64,000 nt of DNA, from positions 15,728,288 through 15,792,287 of the forward strand of contig NC_092676.1 in NCBI RefSeq assembly GCF_964355755.1, given 5' to 3'. The notes beneath the pieces are model-generated. The model was not told where the DNA came from. It searched no databases and worked only from the letters and a program-made list of their open reading frames with translations. The translations under genes and the position numbers were made by a program. Below, piece after piece: positions 11,641-22,990 of this stretch (the first letter of the stretch is position 1; every line of letters begins with the position of its first letter). This DNA comes from Antedon mediterranea (Eukaryota > Echinodermata > Crinoidea > Comatulida > Antedonidae).

Positions 11641-12700
11641 TCTATGATGTTATCAAATAAACACTAAAATGTAATGCTGTTGAAATACTATTGAAATATT
11701 AAAATGTTTTCACCCGCTTTTTTTTCCTTAATGAATCTCTGCAAATTTCTGAATTTGTGTCTTTTGCAGGTTGACTTTCGCATCAATCAATCTTTTGCAT
11801 ACGTTTATATTACCATATATAGCATGCATCAAAAGGCAATTCTGTTGAAATGCTATTGAAATATTAAATATTTTTGTGTTTTCACAGTTTGGATTTCCAG
11901 ACCTAATATCAAAATAGATGAGAGAGTCTCATTTATATTGCCTGTTTGGGCAATATCATAGTTATTGTTCTGCATACAATGTCAGATTGATCTTTGTCTT
12001 CCCTGTTATGTGGTAAATTTTTATTTTTTTTTTCATGCAAGTACAGATTGTTTCCATACACAAATCTTTTGTACCAATTTGGCCTAAAGGTTACAGAATG
12101 TCGGCATTGTTGTATCTCATCACCTTCGAACCTCTACCTTTGTTCTTGATTAATGAAAACAATCTTGCCAAATGCTTTCCCAGTTGGTATTCTTTCGGCG
12201 GTCCAAGAATTTCACCACTCACACCGCAATACGAATGCCCCAGTCAGTCCCTCTGAATCATTACCTCGAGTTCCGAAATCAACTCAATAGAACTAAGGTC
12301 CTATTCCATTATTCCATTGTCATAAGTATAGATTGTTATACACAAATCTTTTGCACCGACTTAGCCTAAAGTTTACAGAATGTGCCCATGGAGAATATTA
12401 AAGACTAATTTTCCTAAAAAATCTGTCTGCAGATGCCTCTCTCTGTGTTTTGACTTTTGCAGGTTGACCTTAGCTTTAGCATCAATGAAGATTTTGCAAA
12501 CATTGATGTTATCATATAAACACTGAAATACAATGCTGTGGAAATACTATTTTTTACGCTTTTTTTTCCTTAAAGAATCTCTGCAAATGTCTGAATTTGT
12601 GTCTTTTGCAGGTTGACTTTAGCATCAATCAATCTTTTGCATATGTTGATATTACCATATATAGCATCAAAAGGCAATTCTGTTTACTAGTACTATATTG
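11640..12700. repeat. Divergent direct repeats
   Basis: A block at 11715-11860 (TTTTTTTTCCTTAATGAATC, TTTTGCAGGTTGACTTT, CATATATAGCAT) recurs at about 12555-12690, with a more divergent copy at about 12440-12545. A second word (ACACAAATCTTTTG(T/C)ACC ... TTACAGAATGT) occurs near 12050 and 12340. This looks like an old complex tandem array; no coding capacity is supported. Confidence 0.7.
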
Positions 12701-13199
12701 GCTTTTTGTGATAATTAACAAACCATTACTGCAGCATTGGCAATGCCAATGTTTTCCAATGTCTCTCATTGGTGAGAGACATAATTTTCTATTTCGTCTG
12801 TATCATGAAACGTCGTCCTTATCTTCCTGCTGCAGGTTGGTTGAACGAAAAATTTTGATTCGAAGGAATTTTGTCTTTCATTTTTTCACTATTCTATCCC
12901 ATACTTCATTTCTTTTTTCAAGATTATTACATGGGTAGACGCTGAAAATATGAGTGGAAAATAAAAGAAAGTGAATCACTATTTTATGTTTCCTTTTTCC
13001 TCCTGCCATTCTTTTTCCATTTTTTTGTCTTTTTTCAGTAGGTAATTGCTTAAGAATTTTCATTTCTTGTTGATGTGTTTGTATGATAGTCATCTCCTCT
13101 CTTTGCTTTGTTTGTGGTGTACAAAGTTCATCCTTGTGTTGTGTTTGCGTTATTGATCGCGCACGTTGTGTTGTTCAATTTGTTTTTGACATTATGACT

Positions 13200-14030
13200 G
13201 ATGATTTTTATGGTGATGATGATGGTAATCTTTTAAAGATAATGCGGCAATGTTGTGTTAATGATGGGTGTGGTGTCGGTGAAGGACAAGGTGATGATTC
13301 TGGAGAAGTTGATGATGACAGATGGTGATGTTAATCTTTTCAAGATAATGCGGCAATGTTGTGTTAATGATGGGATATGTTGGTGATAATGCCGGGTGTG
13401 GTGTTGTTAGAGGAGGAGCTGTTGAAGTTGATCCTGGTGGTGATGCTTGAGCTGGTGATGGTGCTTTTGATCGTTTTGTTTTTCATCCTGCCACTCTAAT
13501 TTTTATGGTGATGATGGTAATCTTTTTAAGATAATGCGACAATGTTGTGTTAATGATGGGATATGTTGGTGATAATGCCGGGTGTGGTGTTGTTAGAGGA
13601 GGAGCTGTTGAAGTTGATCCTGGTGGTGATGCTTGAGCTGGTGATGGTGCTTTTGATCGTTTTGTTTTTCATCCTGCCACTCTAATTTTTATGGTGATGA
13701 TGGTAATCTTTTTAAGATAATGCGGCAATGTTGTGTTAGTGATGGGTATGGGGATGACGCTTGAGATGATGGGTGAGAATGTTGGTAACAGAGATGATGC
13801 TGGAGAAGTTGATGATAACAGATGGTGATGTTAATCTTTTCAAGATAATGCGGCAATGTTGTGTTAATGATGGGATATGTTGGTGATAATGCTGGATGTG
13901 GTGTTGTTAGAGGAGAAGCTGTTGAAGTTGATCCTGGTGGTGATGCTTGAGCTGGTGATGGTGCTTTTGATCGTTTCGGTCGTTTCCTTTTTCATCCTGC
14001 CATTCTAATTTTTATGGTGATGATGCATTT
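13200..14030. repeat. Complex tandem array, 186-bp higher-order unit
   Basis: The marker AATCTTTT(T/C)AAGATAATGCGGC appears near 13225, 13333, 13519, 13705 and 13833. The three middle markers are exactly 186 bp apart, and the flanking steps are shorter (about 108 and 128 bp). Each unit carries GATGATGG-rich, GTTGTTAGAGGAGGAGCTG and TTTTTCATCCTGCCA blocks. The + strand is strongly G/T rich. Open frames here are by-products of the repeat. Confidence 0.85.
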
Positions 14031-17000
14031 CATGGTTTTTGAAAATTCAGTGATAATTGTCACATATGGAGAAAGCAACCAATTGAATTTGCATAGCATT
14101 GTTAAGCGCTAACTGCTTTAATATGAACTGTTGCATCTGAGTGGAATGGCTATATTTAAAGCAACATGTTTCTTAGCAGTTATAATGAAGTGAATCTTAT
14201 GTGTACCTGGGAATGCTTGCGCTCTTTCCAGCATTCATCTAGTATGTTTCGTTTCCCATCTATTGTTTCCTTTTCAAAAAATGCAAATCCTTCAATTGCA
14301 TCAACAACAAATTCATATAATAGCCATAGATAAAAACAAATTGCCAAAGCCTTACCTCGAATCTCGTGAGATCAGTAGATCTCAACTGCCTGATGCTTTT
14401 GTACACCTGCACATTCTTATACGATCATTTTTGTTCACTTGCGCTTGTTTACTGTTTGTAGCTCTAGCCATTAGTACTTCCTGGTTCACGTACTGTACTA
14501 AATATAAGTAAAATCTTCTTTATAGCTATTTTTGTTGTACTTTTAGCGTGGTCAAACAATAAAATGTTTATTTGTTAACCAAATCTTGAATAGTATGGTA
14601 AAAAATGTTAAACTACAAAATAATGCAAGGTGATAAAATTAGCTATCGACCTCGCGAAAATACGATCAATAGCCAACTCCATTATTTTTTTAATCAGTCC
14701 TGATTTGGTGAAGACACCAAAAACCACCAGACTGAAAAGTGAGATAAAGAAGTTGCTTAATTTCCATGACGTGTCCTTCCCAGTAGTCTATCCTTCCTTT
14801 TAATTGACAACATTGCATATTATTTTGTAAGGTGTCAATTTTTTGGTCTATCAATTTTGCTGCACCACCTAGACATTCCCAAACTGAATTTTAAATTTTC
14901 AGTAGTCTCCGCCGGGTTACACATCTTTACACATTAAGTTTGTTTCACATACTTTCTTAATAGAAGTGTCCCCATCTCCTAAATATTCTGTATATCATAA
15001 ACATCGTTTACTCACAACCTTTCATCTTTCAATGCCAATACACTGCCTCACTTTTAAGTGATTTACAAACACTTATATCAGAATGAATTTAATTGTGATT
15101 CTTAATCCTAGCAAAAGTAAAAAAGATAAAAATGAAGAATTTACAACTACTATACATTAACAATGTATTTTCAATAAACTGATGATGCTTCTAATCTGAT
15201 CTGTCGGCACTGTGGTTTTGAGAGTACTGTGTTTTACTGCATCATCAACAATTTCCTCCAACCTCTTTTTTTCCTCAATCATCAAAAACATGATGAACTA
15301 CAGTGTAAACACATATCAACCTATAAACAGACAAGAAGAGGAAACAAGGAAGGAAAACATCAGACAAGCTCTGGATTATGCATTTCATAAAGTCTGCAAC
15401 AAAAAAAACAAAAAACATCTTCCAAAAACTTAAAATAAAAAAAAACTGATTGAGATGTTTGTTTTTTAAAAAAGAAGACTATTCTTCTTCAAAGCACAGA
15501 AAAAGAAAGAACTGGAATAGTACCCAAAATATAGAAAAAGAAGAAACTTAATGGTGGCTACATTTACAAAGTTCAACTGCCAACAAGGAGAATTGGAGGA
15601 GGCCTTGAAGAAACAGGATTGAAACAAGCCCTTAAAACAAGAACTTACTGTAGAACATCAGTCTGATGTCCAAGAGAACACAAAAAATACAGACGTATTT
15701 AAACCCTATCAAGAAAGTCAATTCACATTATTATGAGCTATCATCGCAGTCCATCCACATTCTAATTTTGGACACTTAAAATCTTCAGAAAGGAGGGATC
15801 ATCCTGGTTTAAAGTCAGAGAATCGATCAGGATTAGAAAATCCAAAAAGGGACACAACTTGTCGTATATTTGTTATGACATCATACTGGCCTAAAGTAAA
15901 ATCAAGGGGTGGGTGGTAATGATGATCATGCAGTGAAACACAGAGCCATCAACAACACCAAGGTGACATAAGACCATACTAAAAATAACATCGGTCTATT
16001 TGAACGTTCGCAAAACATAGTACTTGCTATATTTTTACTTATTAAAATCATCCTGAAAAAAGGTGTTTTTAAATCTAATTTCATAACATTAACAAGGGAC
16101 TTAAAAGTTAAAATTTTTTAATGTAAACTTGTAGCAGTACCACCAACTAACCTGCATGATATCTGTACATGCAAAGGTATGGCAACTAGCCTCTGGTATG
16201 TTTAATTTGTATATCTACTATCCTGCATTGAACACCATTAAATACTCTTCTTGTAAAAAATCCATCCTAATTAATCATTTAATCTTTGAAGTTGTCAATT
16301 GATGTATTTTGATGTTTTATAGTTATTTTTTGGTTTGATATGATCAACATGAGATTGCCAAAAATGAATAAAAGTGGTTGATTACCACACAAGGGAAAAA
16401 ACCCAATCCATTCCTATCCAGAACTGATAGTTCTGTCTTTTCCCTTTAATATTTTGTAATGTATCACCAAATCAATTCAGTCAGAAGCAATGTTTAGTTT
16501 TCTACTCATTGTATATCGGCCAAAAAACTATTTTCAACAGAATCCAATCTACACATGCGATTTTGCTTGCATGTGCCACATATGATGGTTCTCTGGATCG
16601 CCCACAATCTGTTGACCACAAGGATCTCTCATAGTTCTGGATTTTACTGGCACTTGCATCCGATAAATTTGGTTAAATTCTGTCGCATTATGGTTATTTT
16701 CTAGATAATATGGGAACTACTTTAGTTATTATCAGTCTAAAGACTGCCTTCCAAAACCTCACCAACTTGTATTCTTGAAAGCTCTCTCATTGCACACAGC
16801 ATACGTAAACATGAGACCGCATCAGGTAGAACTCAATTCTCATACCACCAAGTTCCTTAACTGCAAACGTAATACATTTGTAATGTTAGTTGCTGGAACA
16901 TCTTGCTCAAGGCAAAAGTAAACTGCATTCCGCACAGGCCAGTTGAATGTTTTACCACCTCTCTTTGTCACAATGTTTCTTGATAACGATGAAGATAATG

Positions 17001-18980
17001 CAACAATTTCCTTGTTAAGTATTGTGTCTTTAATCCTGACACTTTGAACAATTGGACAGTAGCAATTTTTAGGCAACTCTAGCTCTGTAATACAAAAGTT
17101 TTTCTGAAAAGGTCAAGTTAAAAAATACCATTTTGATAATAGCCAAAATAAAAATTCAAAAAAATTGCATTATTATTGCATGTCTGTTGCAAAGCTTGGC
17201 CTAAATTAATTACTCCATACAATGATGCATTCTAAATGTTACAATAGCATTCAGTTCATTTGATTACTAATAGCAGTTCTTCATTCATTGTTGAATCTTT
17301 TTGAATATATTTAATATAACTCATTCCCAAGTGTCAAAATCAAGATTACAGGGTTTGAAACTATTCGTTTTCTTTTGGCAAATTCTACGATAAATTACAC
17401 AAAGTACGAATTAACCTGTGTGACATTTATACCGCATGTACAGTACATATGATGACAACCATCACATACTTACACGACTCAAGGTGTAAAAAGCAATGTT
17501 CTGTTTCTAACCCTAAAAAGCAGTGGATACTGCACCAACATGTTGATAGTCTATAACTACTACAAAGTAGTAAATTGTTTAAGTCAATTGTTAGATAATG
17601 ATTGTCTAACTCCAACATACAGTATTTCAACTGAATGCTTTTAGTGCATTGAGAAAATGATAGAAGTCTGCCTTGCATCTGGTGGAAGTATTCACTTCAC
17701 AGACTCAGATTTGACAATGTTTCATAGCAAGCTCAAAACAGCATCACTGGAGTTAAGCCACACCTGCCCTTTTCCAATGAATTCAAGCCTGTTCTGTCTG
17801 GAAATCTCAAAATTGTGTATCCTGAAACAAAACATAACAATATTTGAACAGCATAGGTATAGCATCTTACAGGCAAACTTGGAAAATTTGAAAAACCAAA
17901 TTTACTTGATCACATTTATCGTCTGTTCTCTTTCTTAGTTTACTGTAAACCATGTTTGTTATGTCACGTTGACTTGACCTGTGATCTGACCAAGGACGAC
18001 AAGTCCATTGTTCTATTGGAACTGACATTTTCTTTTTGGGAAGTGTTATCTATAGTTAGAATAGGCCCAGACACTCTCTTTTTTGTTAGACTAGCTGCAA
18101 TCGGACGTCTGTACTACCTAATGTTTTATTTAATTGGAATTTTGGTCATTTGAAGAAAAATTAAGGGAAACAAAAAAATTATTCGTATATTAATTAGTAT
18201 TGGGTTTAAGTAAAATCGTAGTTGCTATTTGAATAAATAGTAATTGATTATTTTATTGGTTGACTTTTGTGATATTGCTATATTGATGAGTAAGCAGAAA
18301 CTCTCATAGTAGCAACATAAAATAAGGTCATCCATGAACCTTGTTGAATAAATCCTTGATCCGGTGTTGCTGAGGTCCACCTAAGTAACACTGGATCAGC
18401 GGAGCATCTACATGATGAGAAAAATCGCCCCATAAGCGTTCACAGGATGAATTCATGCCTATTGGCAAACAGCCTTTCTAAAGTTTGGTTAAGTTTGAAA
18501 ATCCTCTCACTAAAGCGACCACCCACTACGGTCGACGATCGTTTAAGTATTTTACAAATCATCACGAGTTTACAACCTTTTCCGCATAGCAGGAAGTTGA
18601 CTAAGCATGGGACTATGTAGCAATTGTCTCAGTCAGCCAGGTCGCTTTCACCAGTTGTATAATTGCAACCTCTAGCAATTCAGGCCAAGCAATAAGAAAG
18701 ATGGGTAGTGATGAATTTTAAGACTCCCTCTGTAGCTAATAACAAAGTTGTGTAGCCTCCGAATAAAGGAGCTCGAGCGCCTGAAATGGCGTATTGTAAT
18801 ATACGTATATTACAGTTGAATAATAGTCAATTTTTACGGACATGAGAAACAGGTCTGACCACATAGCTCCCTCTATTGAAAACTATGATAGAAGGAATTC
18901 CTTTGAAAATTTAGATTATTATACAGTACTACTAGTCTCACAATACTTTTGAATAAATTATCCAGTTTTAAAAAAATTGT
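14031..18980. other. Gene-poor stretch, unassigned fragments
   Basis: No confident gene. A minus-strand 78-codon frame at 17076-16840 (MPKNCYCPIVQSVRIKD, then RGGKTFNWPVRNAVYFCL) has a transposon-like look but I cannot name a family. A lysine-rich 73-codon frame at 15212-15433 and the stretch 15540-15910 contain isolated protein-like words without continuity. The rest is AT-rich noncoding sequence. Confidence 0.35.
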
Positions 18981-19160
18981 TCATTCTGAAAATTCATTGT
19001 CAAAAGGAACTTCATCATCTATAAATCCTGTGTAGTTCTCACTCTCCTCTGGATATCTGTCTCTAATCTTCCACACACAAAAAGCTGGAATTGCTCTTCT
19101 ATCTCCTTTGCTGAGTTTTAAATATATACCCACCAGATGTAACAACGATATGCTATATAT
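18981..19160 (-). pseudogene. P2X7-type intracellular C-terminal domain segment, copy 1
   Basis: The minus-strand frame ends at TGA 18983-18981 and reads YSISLLHLVGIYLKLSKGDR, then RAIPAFCVWKIRDRYPEES, then ENYTGF followed by an acidic tail. This matches the end of the cysteine-rich C-terminal domain of P2X purinoceptor 7-like proteins, where the typical end is GxxxRRVIPxCVVWxIRxxFP-x-YTGF. That domain is abundant in invertebrate genomes, often away from any ion channel. No upstream CxxC-rich part was found on this strand, and an in-frame TAG closes the segment at 19163-19161. It is therefore either the last coding part of a spliced gene or a fragment. The domain call rests on motif reading. 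Confidence 0.6.
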
Positions 19161-19494
19161 CTATATGTTCTGTAAATGAAGCAGAATAACTGTGTAAGCA
19201 TAGTGAATAGGCTATAGTAATGTTACTGGCATATTCACTTGTCAAAAGGAAATTCATCATCTGTAAATCCTGTGTAGTTCTCACTCTCCTCAGAATATTT
19301 GTCTCTAATCTTCCACACACAAAAAGCTGGAATTGCTCTTCTATCTCCTTTGCTGAGTTTTAAATATATACCCACAAGATGTAACAACGATATGCTATAT
19401 ATCTATAATGTTCTGTAAATGAAGCAGAATAACTGTGTAAGCATAGTGAATAGGCTTAGTAATGTTACTGGCATATTCACTTGTCAAAAGGAAC
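18992..19494. repeat. 242-bp tandem duplication
   Basis: The block from TGTCAAAAGGAA through ATGTTACTGGCATATTCACT is present twice in tandem. A third start of the unit (TTGTCAAAAGGAACTT) closes the array near 19480-19494. The unit contains the P2X7-type coding segment plus about 70 bp upstream of it. Confidence 0.9.
19235..19404 (-). pseudogene. P2X7-type C-terminal domain segment, copy 2
   Basis: This is a near-identical copy of the previous segment, 242 bp away. It reads LKLSKGDRRAIPAFCVWKIR, then DKYSEESENYTGF, and ends at a different stop (TGA, 19237-19235) after DDEFPFDK. Pro-to-Ser, Arg-to-Lys and Ile-to-Thr changes separate the copies. Confidence 0.6.
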
Positions 19495-21341
19495 TTGGGA
19501 CTAGTGTAGTATTGTTTTCTGTTGATTATTTAGTTTATTTTGTGAGAACAGGCTTGCCTAGTTAACAATAACATTTATTATTGTCTCCTACTTCTCCTAA
19601 GGAATCGTTTATGATTTAGTTTATACCATTCTTTGAATAATCAGGAAAGGATTCTGAATTGAATAAGGAAATTGTTATTCCCTATTTCACAGTCCTCATC
19701 GGCACCAAGTCATCCTACGAAGTCGCCACTCTGCTGCTGCATGACGCACAGTGGGCTGCCTTGGTGTATTTACATTACTGCCTTCTATAGGCCTAGCTTC
19801 TGGCTTGAATGCATAGCCACGTCTTGTAGCTTTCGCTAAATTTGACATACTATATGCCCATATTTTATTGTTAATGCTTTTAAAATAAAAAAAAACGATG
19901 TTGGAACACTTTACTGTATACGGCTGCGGTAGTTATAAATATAAAGATTTCAATAATTTCTAGAAAGCGTTGTGTGACAAAAACATGGAAAGAAAACAAA
20001 GAACCGGCGCAATGACACATGACCAGAAAATCATGTGATCGTTTAACTCCTAATAGCTACTGTCCATCGACAACTATCCTGCTCCCAATGTGTACATATA
20101 AATCCAAAGATATTGAATGGAAAAGCAGGGAAAATAAACTTGCAATGTTGGTATAAAAATGAAATAGTTTTCATAATAAATGGTCTGCTTGACATTTGGT
20201 GTACTGTAGATGGGTTTGTAATGTTAGACAATTTTCAGTCTCATTCAAGGTGAATGTCTGCTTTGATAAAGTTGAATAAATTCATTTTTTAATAAATAGG
20301 GTGTTTATGATACAGGTAAATTATTGCATTCTCTACTAACAAAGGATTTCAATAACTTATTTCCAATCATGCAAAAGCTAAACTTCAGTTTTGAATAGAT
20401 GGAATGTTCATAGGTCTTGTTTCATTCTTATTGTGTACATTGTATTGTTTGGATAGCTAAGTGCAGGGATTATTGTATTAATGTTGATGTTAGTCAAATT
20501 ATTTGTATTTTTCTTGTTCTTTTGTTGTAGTAATTAGTCCAAGAGGAATGAATAATATTTTATTAACTCACAGATTGAATAATGACTTAAAGGGTGGCCA
20601 AATGGCTAGACTTCCATGAATCTAAGTGGTTGGGATAACAGTCGCATGATTTTCGTCTGCGTAATTCACAAGTCTTGTTGGGGTGTCTGCAACAATTATA
20701 ACAAAAAAAATTCATCAGAAAGTATGATTATTAAAGAATGATTACCATATTATTATTAGGAGCATTATTTGCAACTGCCAAAGAATAGGCCAATTGGCAA
20801 AGAACATGTATGGTAATGGCATAACAAATAGCTGCTGCTTTTTTAGCATACTCAAGTATATTTTGTTTGAGGTCAGCTTTGAGCACCATGTTATCCAGAC
20901 TGGTGTTTGTCTTGTATTTTGTTTTAAGAGTGTACAATAATTGACATTGTTTATTTGCCTTTGTACACTTATAAGAGATGGGAAGACCGGGGATGGTTGT
21001 CACATTTTTTCAGTTTTTGTTAATTTTTTAATTAGTGTGATCATTTTAATTTGTTTTACTTGGTTTTGTTGAAGTACAACATCTTATGCATATAATTACT
21101 GAATTTTACTTATATAACTCCAATTGAAATATGATATTTTTGCGGTCAACCGAGACAACCAGCCCCATTCTGGGGGTCGTCGCAACATATGGGGCAGGTT
21201 GTCGCAATGTATTTTAATGATTATTTAACAGAAAACTATGACACATTTATTTTTTACATCAAAACAAACATTTAATCAGTAACTATTAACAGTGCCGCCA
21301 TAAATACTACATTAAAACATGTTTTTTTTTTTCAAACAGTC
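19495..21341. other. Spacer and probable 3' flank of the pogo element
   Basis: No gene supported. A minus-strand 90-codon frame at 21003-20731 has no recognisable motif. GTTGTCGCAA/GGTTGTCTCGG words near 21145-21210 could be near the end of the pogo-like element, but I could not pair inverted ends. Confidence 0.3.
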
Positions 21342-22150
21342 CTAATCTGAACCACTAGACTCACAATTGTGACAAACATACACGGCTAAGCCTGTTGTGC
21401 AATCTTCATGAGCCCACATTTTGCAATCTAAGCATTGGACCCAAACTTCTTTAGACCTACTGTTAGAATATGGCTCCATACATACAAGACAAAAGTTGTC
21501 ATTATCTTCTTCAGAAGATGATTCATTAATTATATCCTTCACAGGCTGCTTTTTTAGCCTTTTACTTTACGCGACACATCTTTAAAAATTTTTTTTTAAA
21601 CAGACTTTTTAAAATTTTATTGTTTTTTACAGTAGCTACTAAGTCTTTTGCTCTTTTTTTCCTCAACTGTTTTTTTGAAAGGCGTATTTGTCGCGTTTGC
21701 GACTTTTTAGAGCCTTTGTTTCTTGGTCCGTGGTGGTGGTCATAGCTCTTCAGGGGTGCTGCTTTTGGCAGTGACAATTACACCACTGTGTCCCGGTATG
21801 GTACTAGGTCAAGGTTTATCTTCATGCACTACTTCAGTATCCTTTACTGGCATTGGTGGGCCATTTAACGGCACAGGAAGGTCATTTAATGGCATTGGCA
21901 GGTCATTTACTGGCATTAGAAGGTTATCCTCTGCCATTGGTTCATCATCTTCAGGCACTGGAGCCTTATTTTCAGGCATTGGACGGTCAGTAACATATGA
22001 TGGTGCAAATGCTGATTCTGGAAATATATCTCTGTTGTAGGGAAATACCGCAGTTGCTTTGAAGCCAGCCTGTATGTTGTTTGGTGTTGCAGCAAGAGGA
22101 TAAGCAGTTGCTACAATTCCAGGAATTTCATATGGTAATTGTTTTTCCTG
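21342..22150 (-). pseudogene. pogo/Tigger-like DDE_1 transposase, C-terminal part
   Basis: On the minus strand, 22150-21980 reads EIPGIVATAYPLAATPNNIQ, then AGFKATAVFPYNRDIFPESA, then FAPSYVTDRPMPE. This is the classic region after the DDE core in pogo/Tigger-type transposases (GFxxTGIYPFNxDIF...TDRP). A proline-rich minisatellite-like stretch (MPVNDLPMPLNDLPVPLN) follows. After a frameshift comes a basic segment at 21777-21562 (KKSQTRQIRLSKKQLRKKR). The final frame at 21542-21342 has a PHD-like zinc motif: CLVC, VQCLDCKMWAHEDC, CHNC. Such C-terminal zinc fingers are common in this family. Frameshifts and stops make it inactive. Confidence 0.8.
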
Positions 22151-22750
22151 GGTAGTTGAATATCTAACCGGTTTATAAACCGGCCGTTGTTGTTGATCGT
22201 GTAAAATCGGTCAGTTTTATAATAAATACTGTACTTTGATCATCATGAGGTACAAAGTTCATTAATTCGGTTAAACGTCGGTTTGTGAATTGATGATCGA
22301 CGATTTTAACGTGTTTTGACGATTTTGCATGATCAACCAAGGCTGCTAAGCCTTTCGATCCGTAGTTGTGTTTCGTCTCGCATGCCTGGCACCAAACCAT
22401 TCCGGCGGTATCGATCTTTTTAAAAATATCGCCTAGCTTGTAGGACTTATGACTGTTTAGAGTCTTTGTTTCTTGGTCCGGCTTTTGGAAGTGGTCGTAG
22501 CTCTTCAGGGGTGCTGCTTTTGGCAGTGAAAATTACACCACTGGGTCCCGGTATGGTACTAGGTCAAGGTTTATCTTCATGCACTACTTCAGTATCCTTT
22601 ACTGGCATTGGCGGGCCATTTAACGGCACTGGAAGGTCATTTAATGGCATTGGCAGGTCATTTACTGGCATTGACAGGTTATTTAACGACATTGGCGGGT
22701 CATTTAATGACATTAGAAGGTTATCCTCTGCCATTGGTTCATCATCTTCA
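21709..22750. repeat. Direct segmental duplication within pogo debris
   Basis: The stretch 21709-21960 (AGAG(C/T)CTTTGTTTCTTGGTCC through TTCATCATCTTCAGGCACTG) is repeated at about 22459-22755 at high identity. The second copy has two extra repeats in the CATTTAATGGCATTGGCAGG minisatellite. The zinc-finger fragment lies between the copies. Confidence 0.85.
22160..22440 (-). pseudogene. C2H2/BED-like zinc-finger fragment
   Basis: The minus-strand frame from 22400 reads MVWCQACETKHNYGSKGLAA, then LVDHAKSSKHVKIVDHQ. Cys-x2-Cys then His-x5-His is the single zinc-finger arrangement found at the start of many transposon-encoded and nuclear proteins. The frame stays open upstream to about 22440 (YKLGDIFKKIDTAG). 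It lies exactly between the two duplicated pogo pieces, so it probably arrived by insertion or rearrangement. The rest of the protein is missing. Confidence 0.45.
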
Positions 22751-22990
22751 GGCACTGCTGGCTTCTGAACAGTGGGCACGCCAGTTTCCTCCATGTTCCA
22801 TATGTCTGCAGGCCAAAGTTAAGTCGAGTTAGAACAGTTGAGAGGTGATTAAAGAACGTGGCAACATTTGTTTTGTTAAAACTGCTGGCTTGTGCCAAAC
22901 TTGTTGCTTGTGGTCTGTGAATTGATAGGTATGAATGTCTTTTCAAAAATCCGGTTAACCACTCGTGACGTAAATTTATATTCCAAACAT
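22455..22990 (-). pseudogene. Second pogo-like piece with the DDE core deleted
   Basis: Minus-strand reading: [20 protein letters not shown] and [15 protein letters not shown] (the CENP-B-type helix-turn-helix end of pogo transposases), then [12 protein letters not shown]. After a frameshift it reads [12 protein letters not shown], where the family normally has N-x-DETG with the first catalytic Asp; here that position is Glu. The text then jumps straight to [13 protein letters not shown], which in an intact protein lies after the whole catalytic domain. It is therefore an internal-deletion derivative. The proline-rich repeat is longer here than in the first piece. Confidence 0.75.

Noticed and set aside
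13083-13328. 81-codon + strand frame rich in Asp and Gly
   Set aside because: It is a translation of the 186-bp tandem array; other units have stops in the same frame.
21723-22040. 105-codon + strand frame with GIG/GTG repeats
   Set aside because: Antisense of the proline-rich repeat of the pogo transposase, which has clear family motifs on the minus strand.
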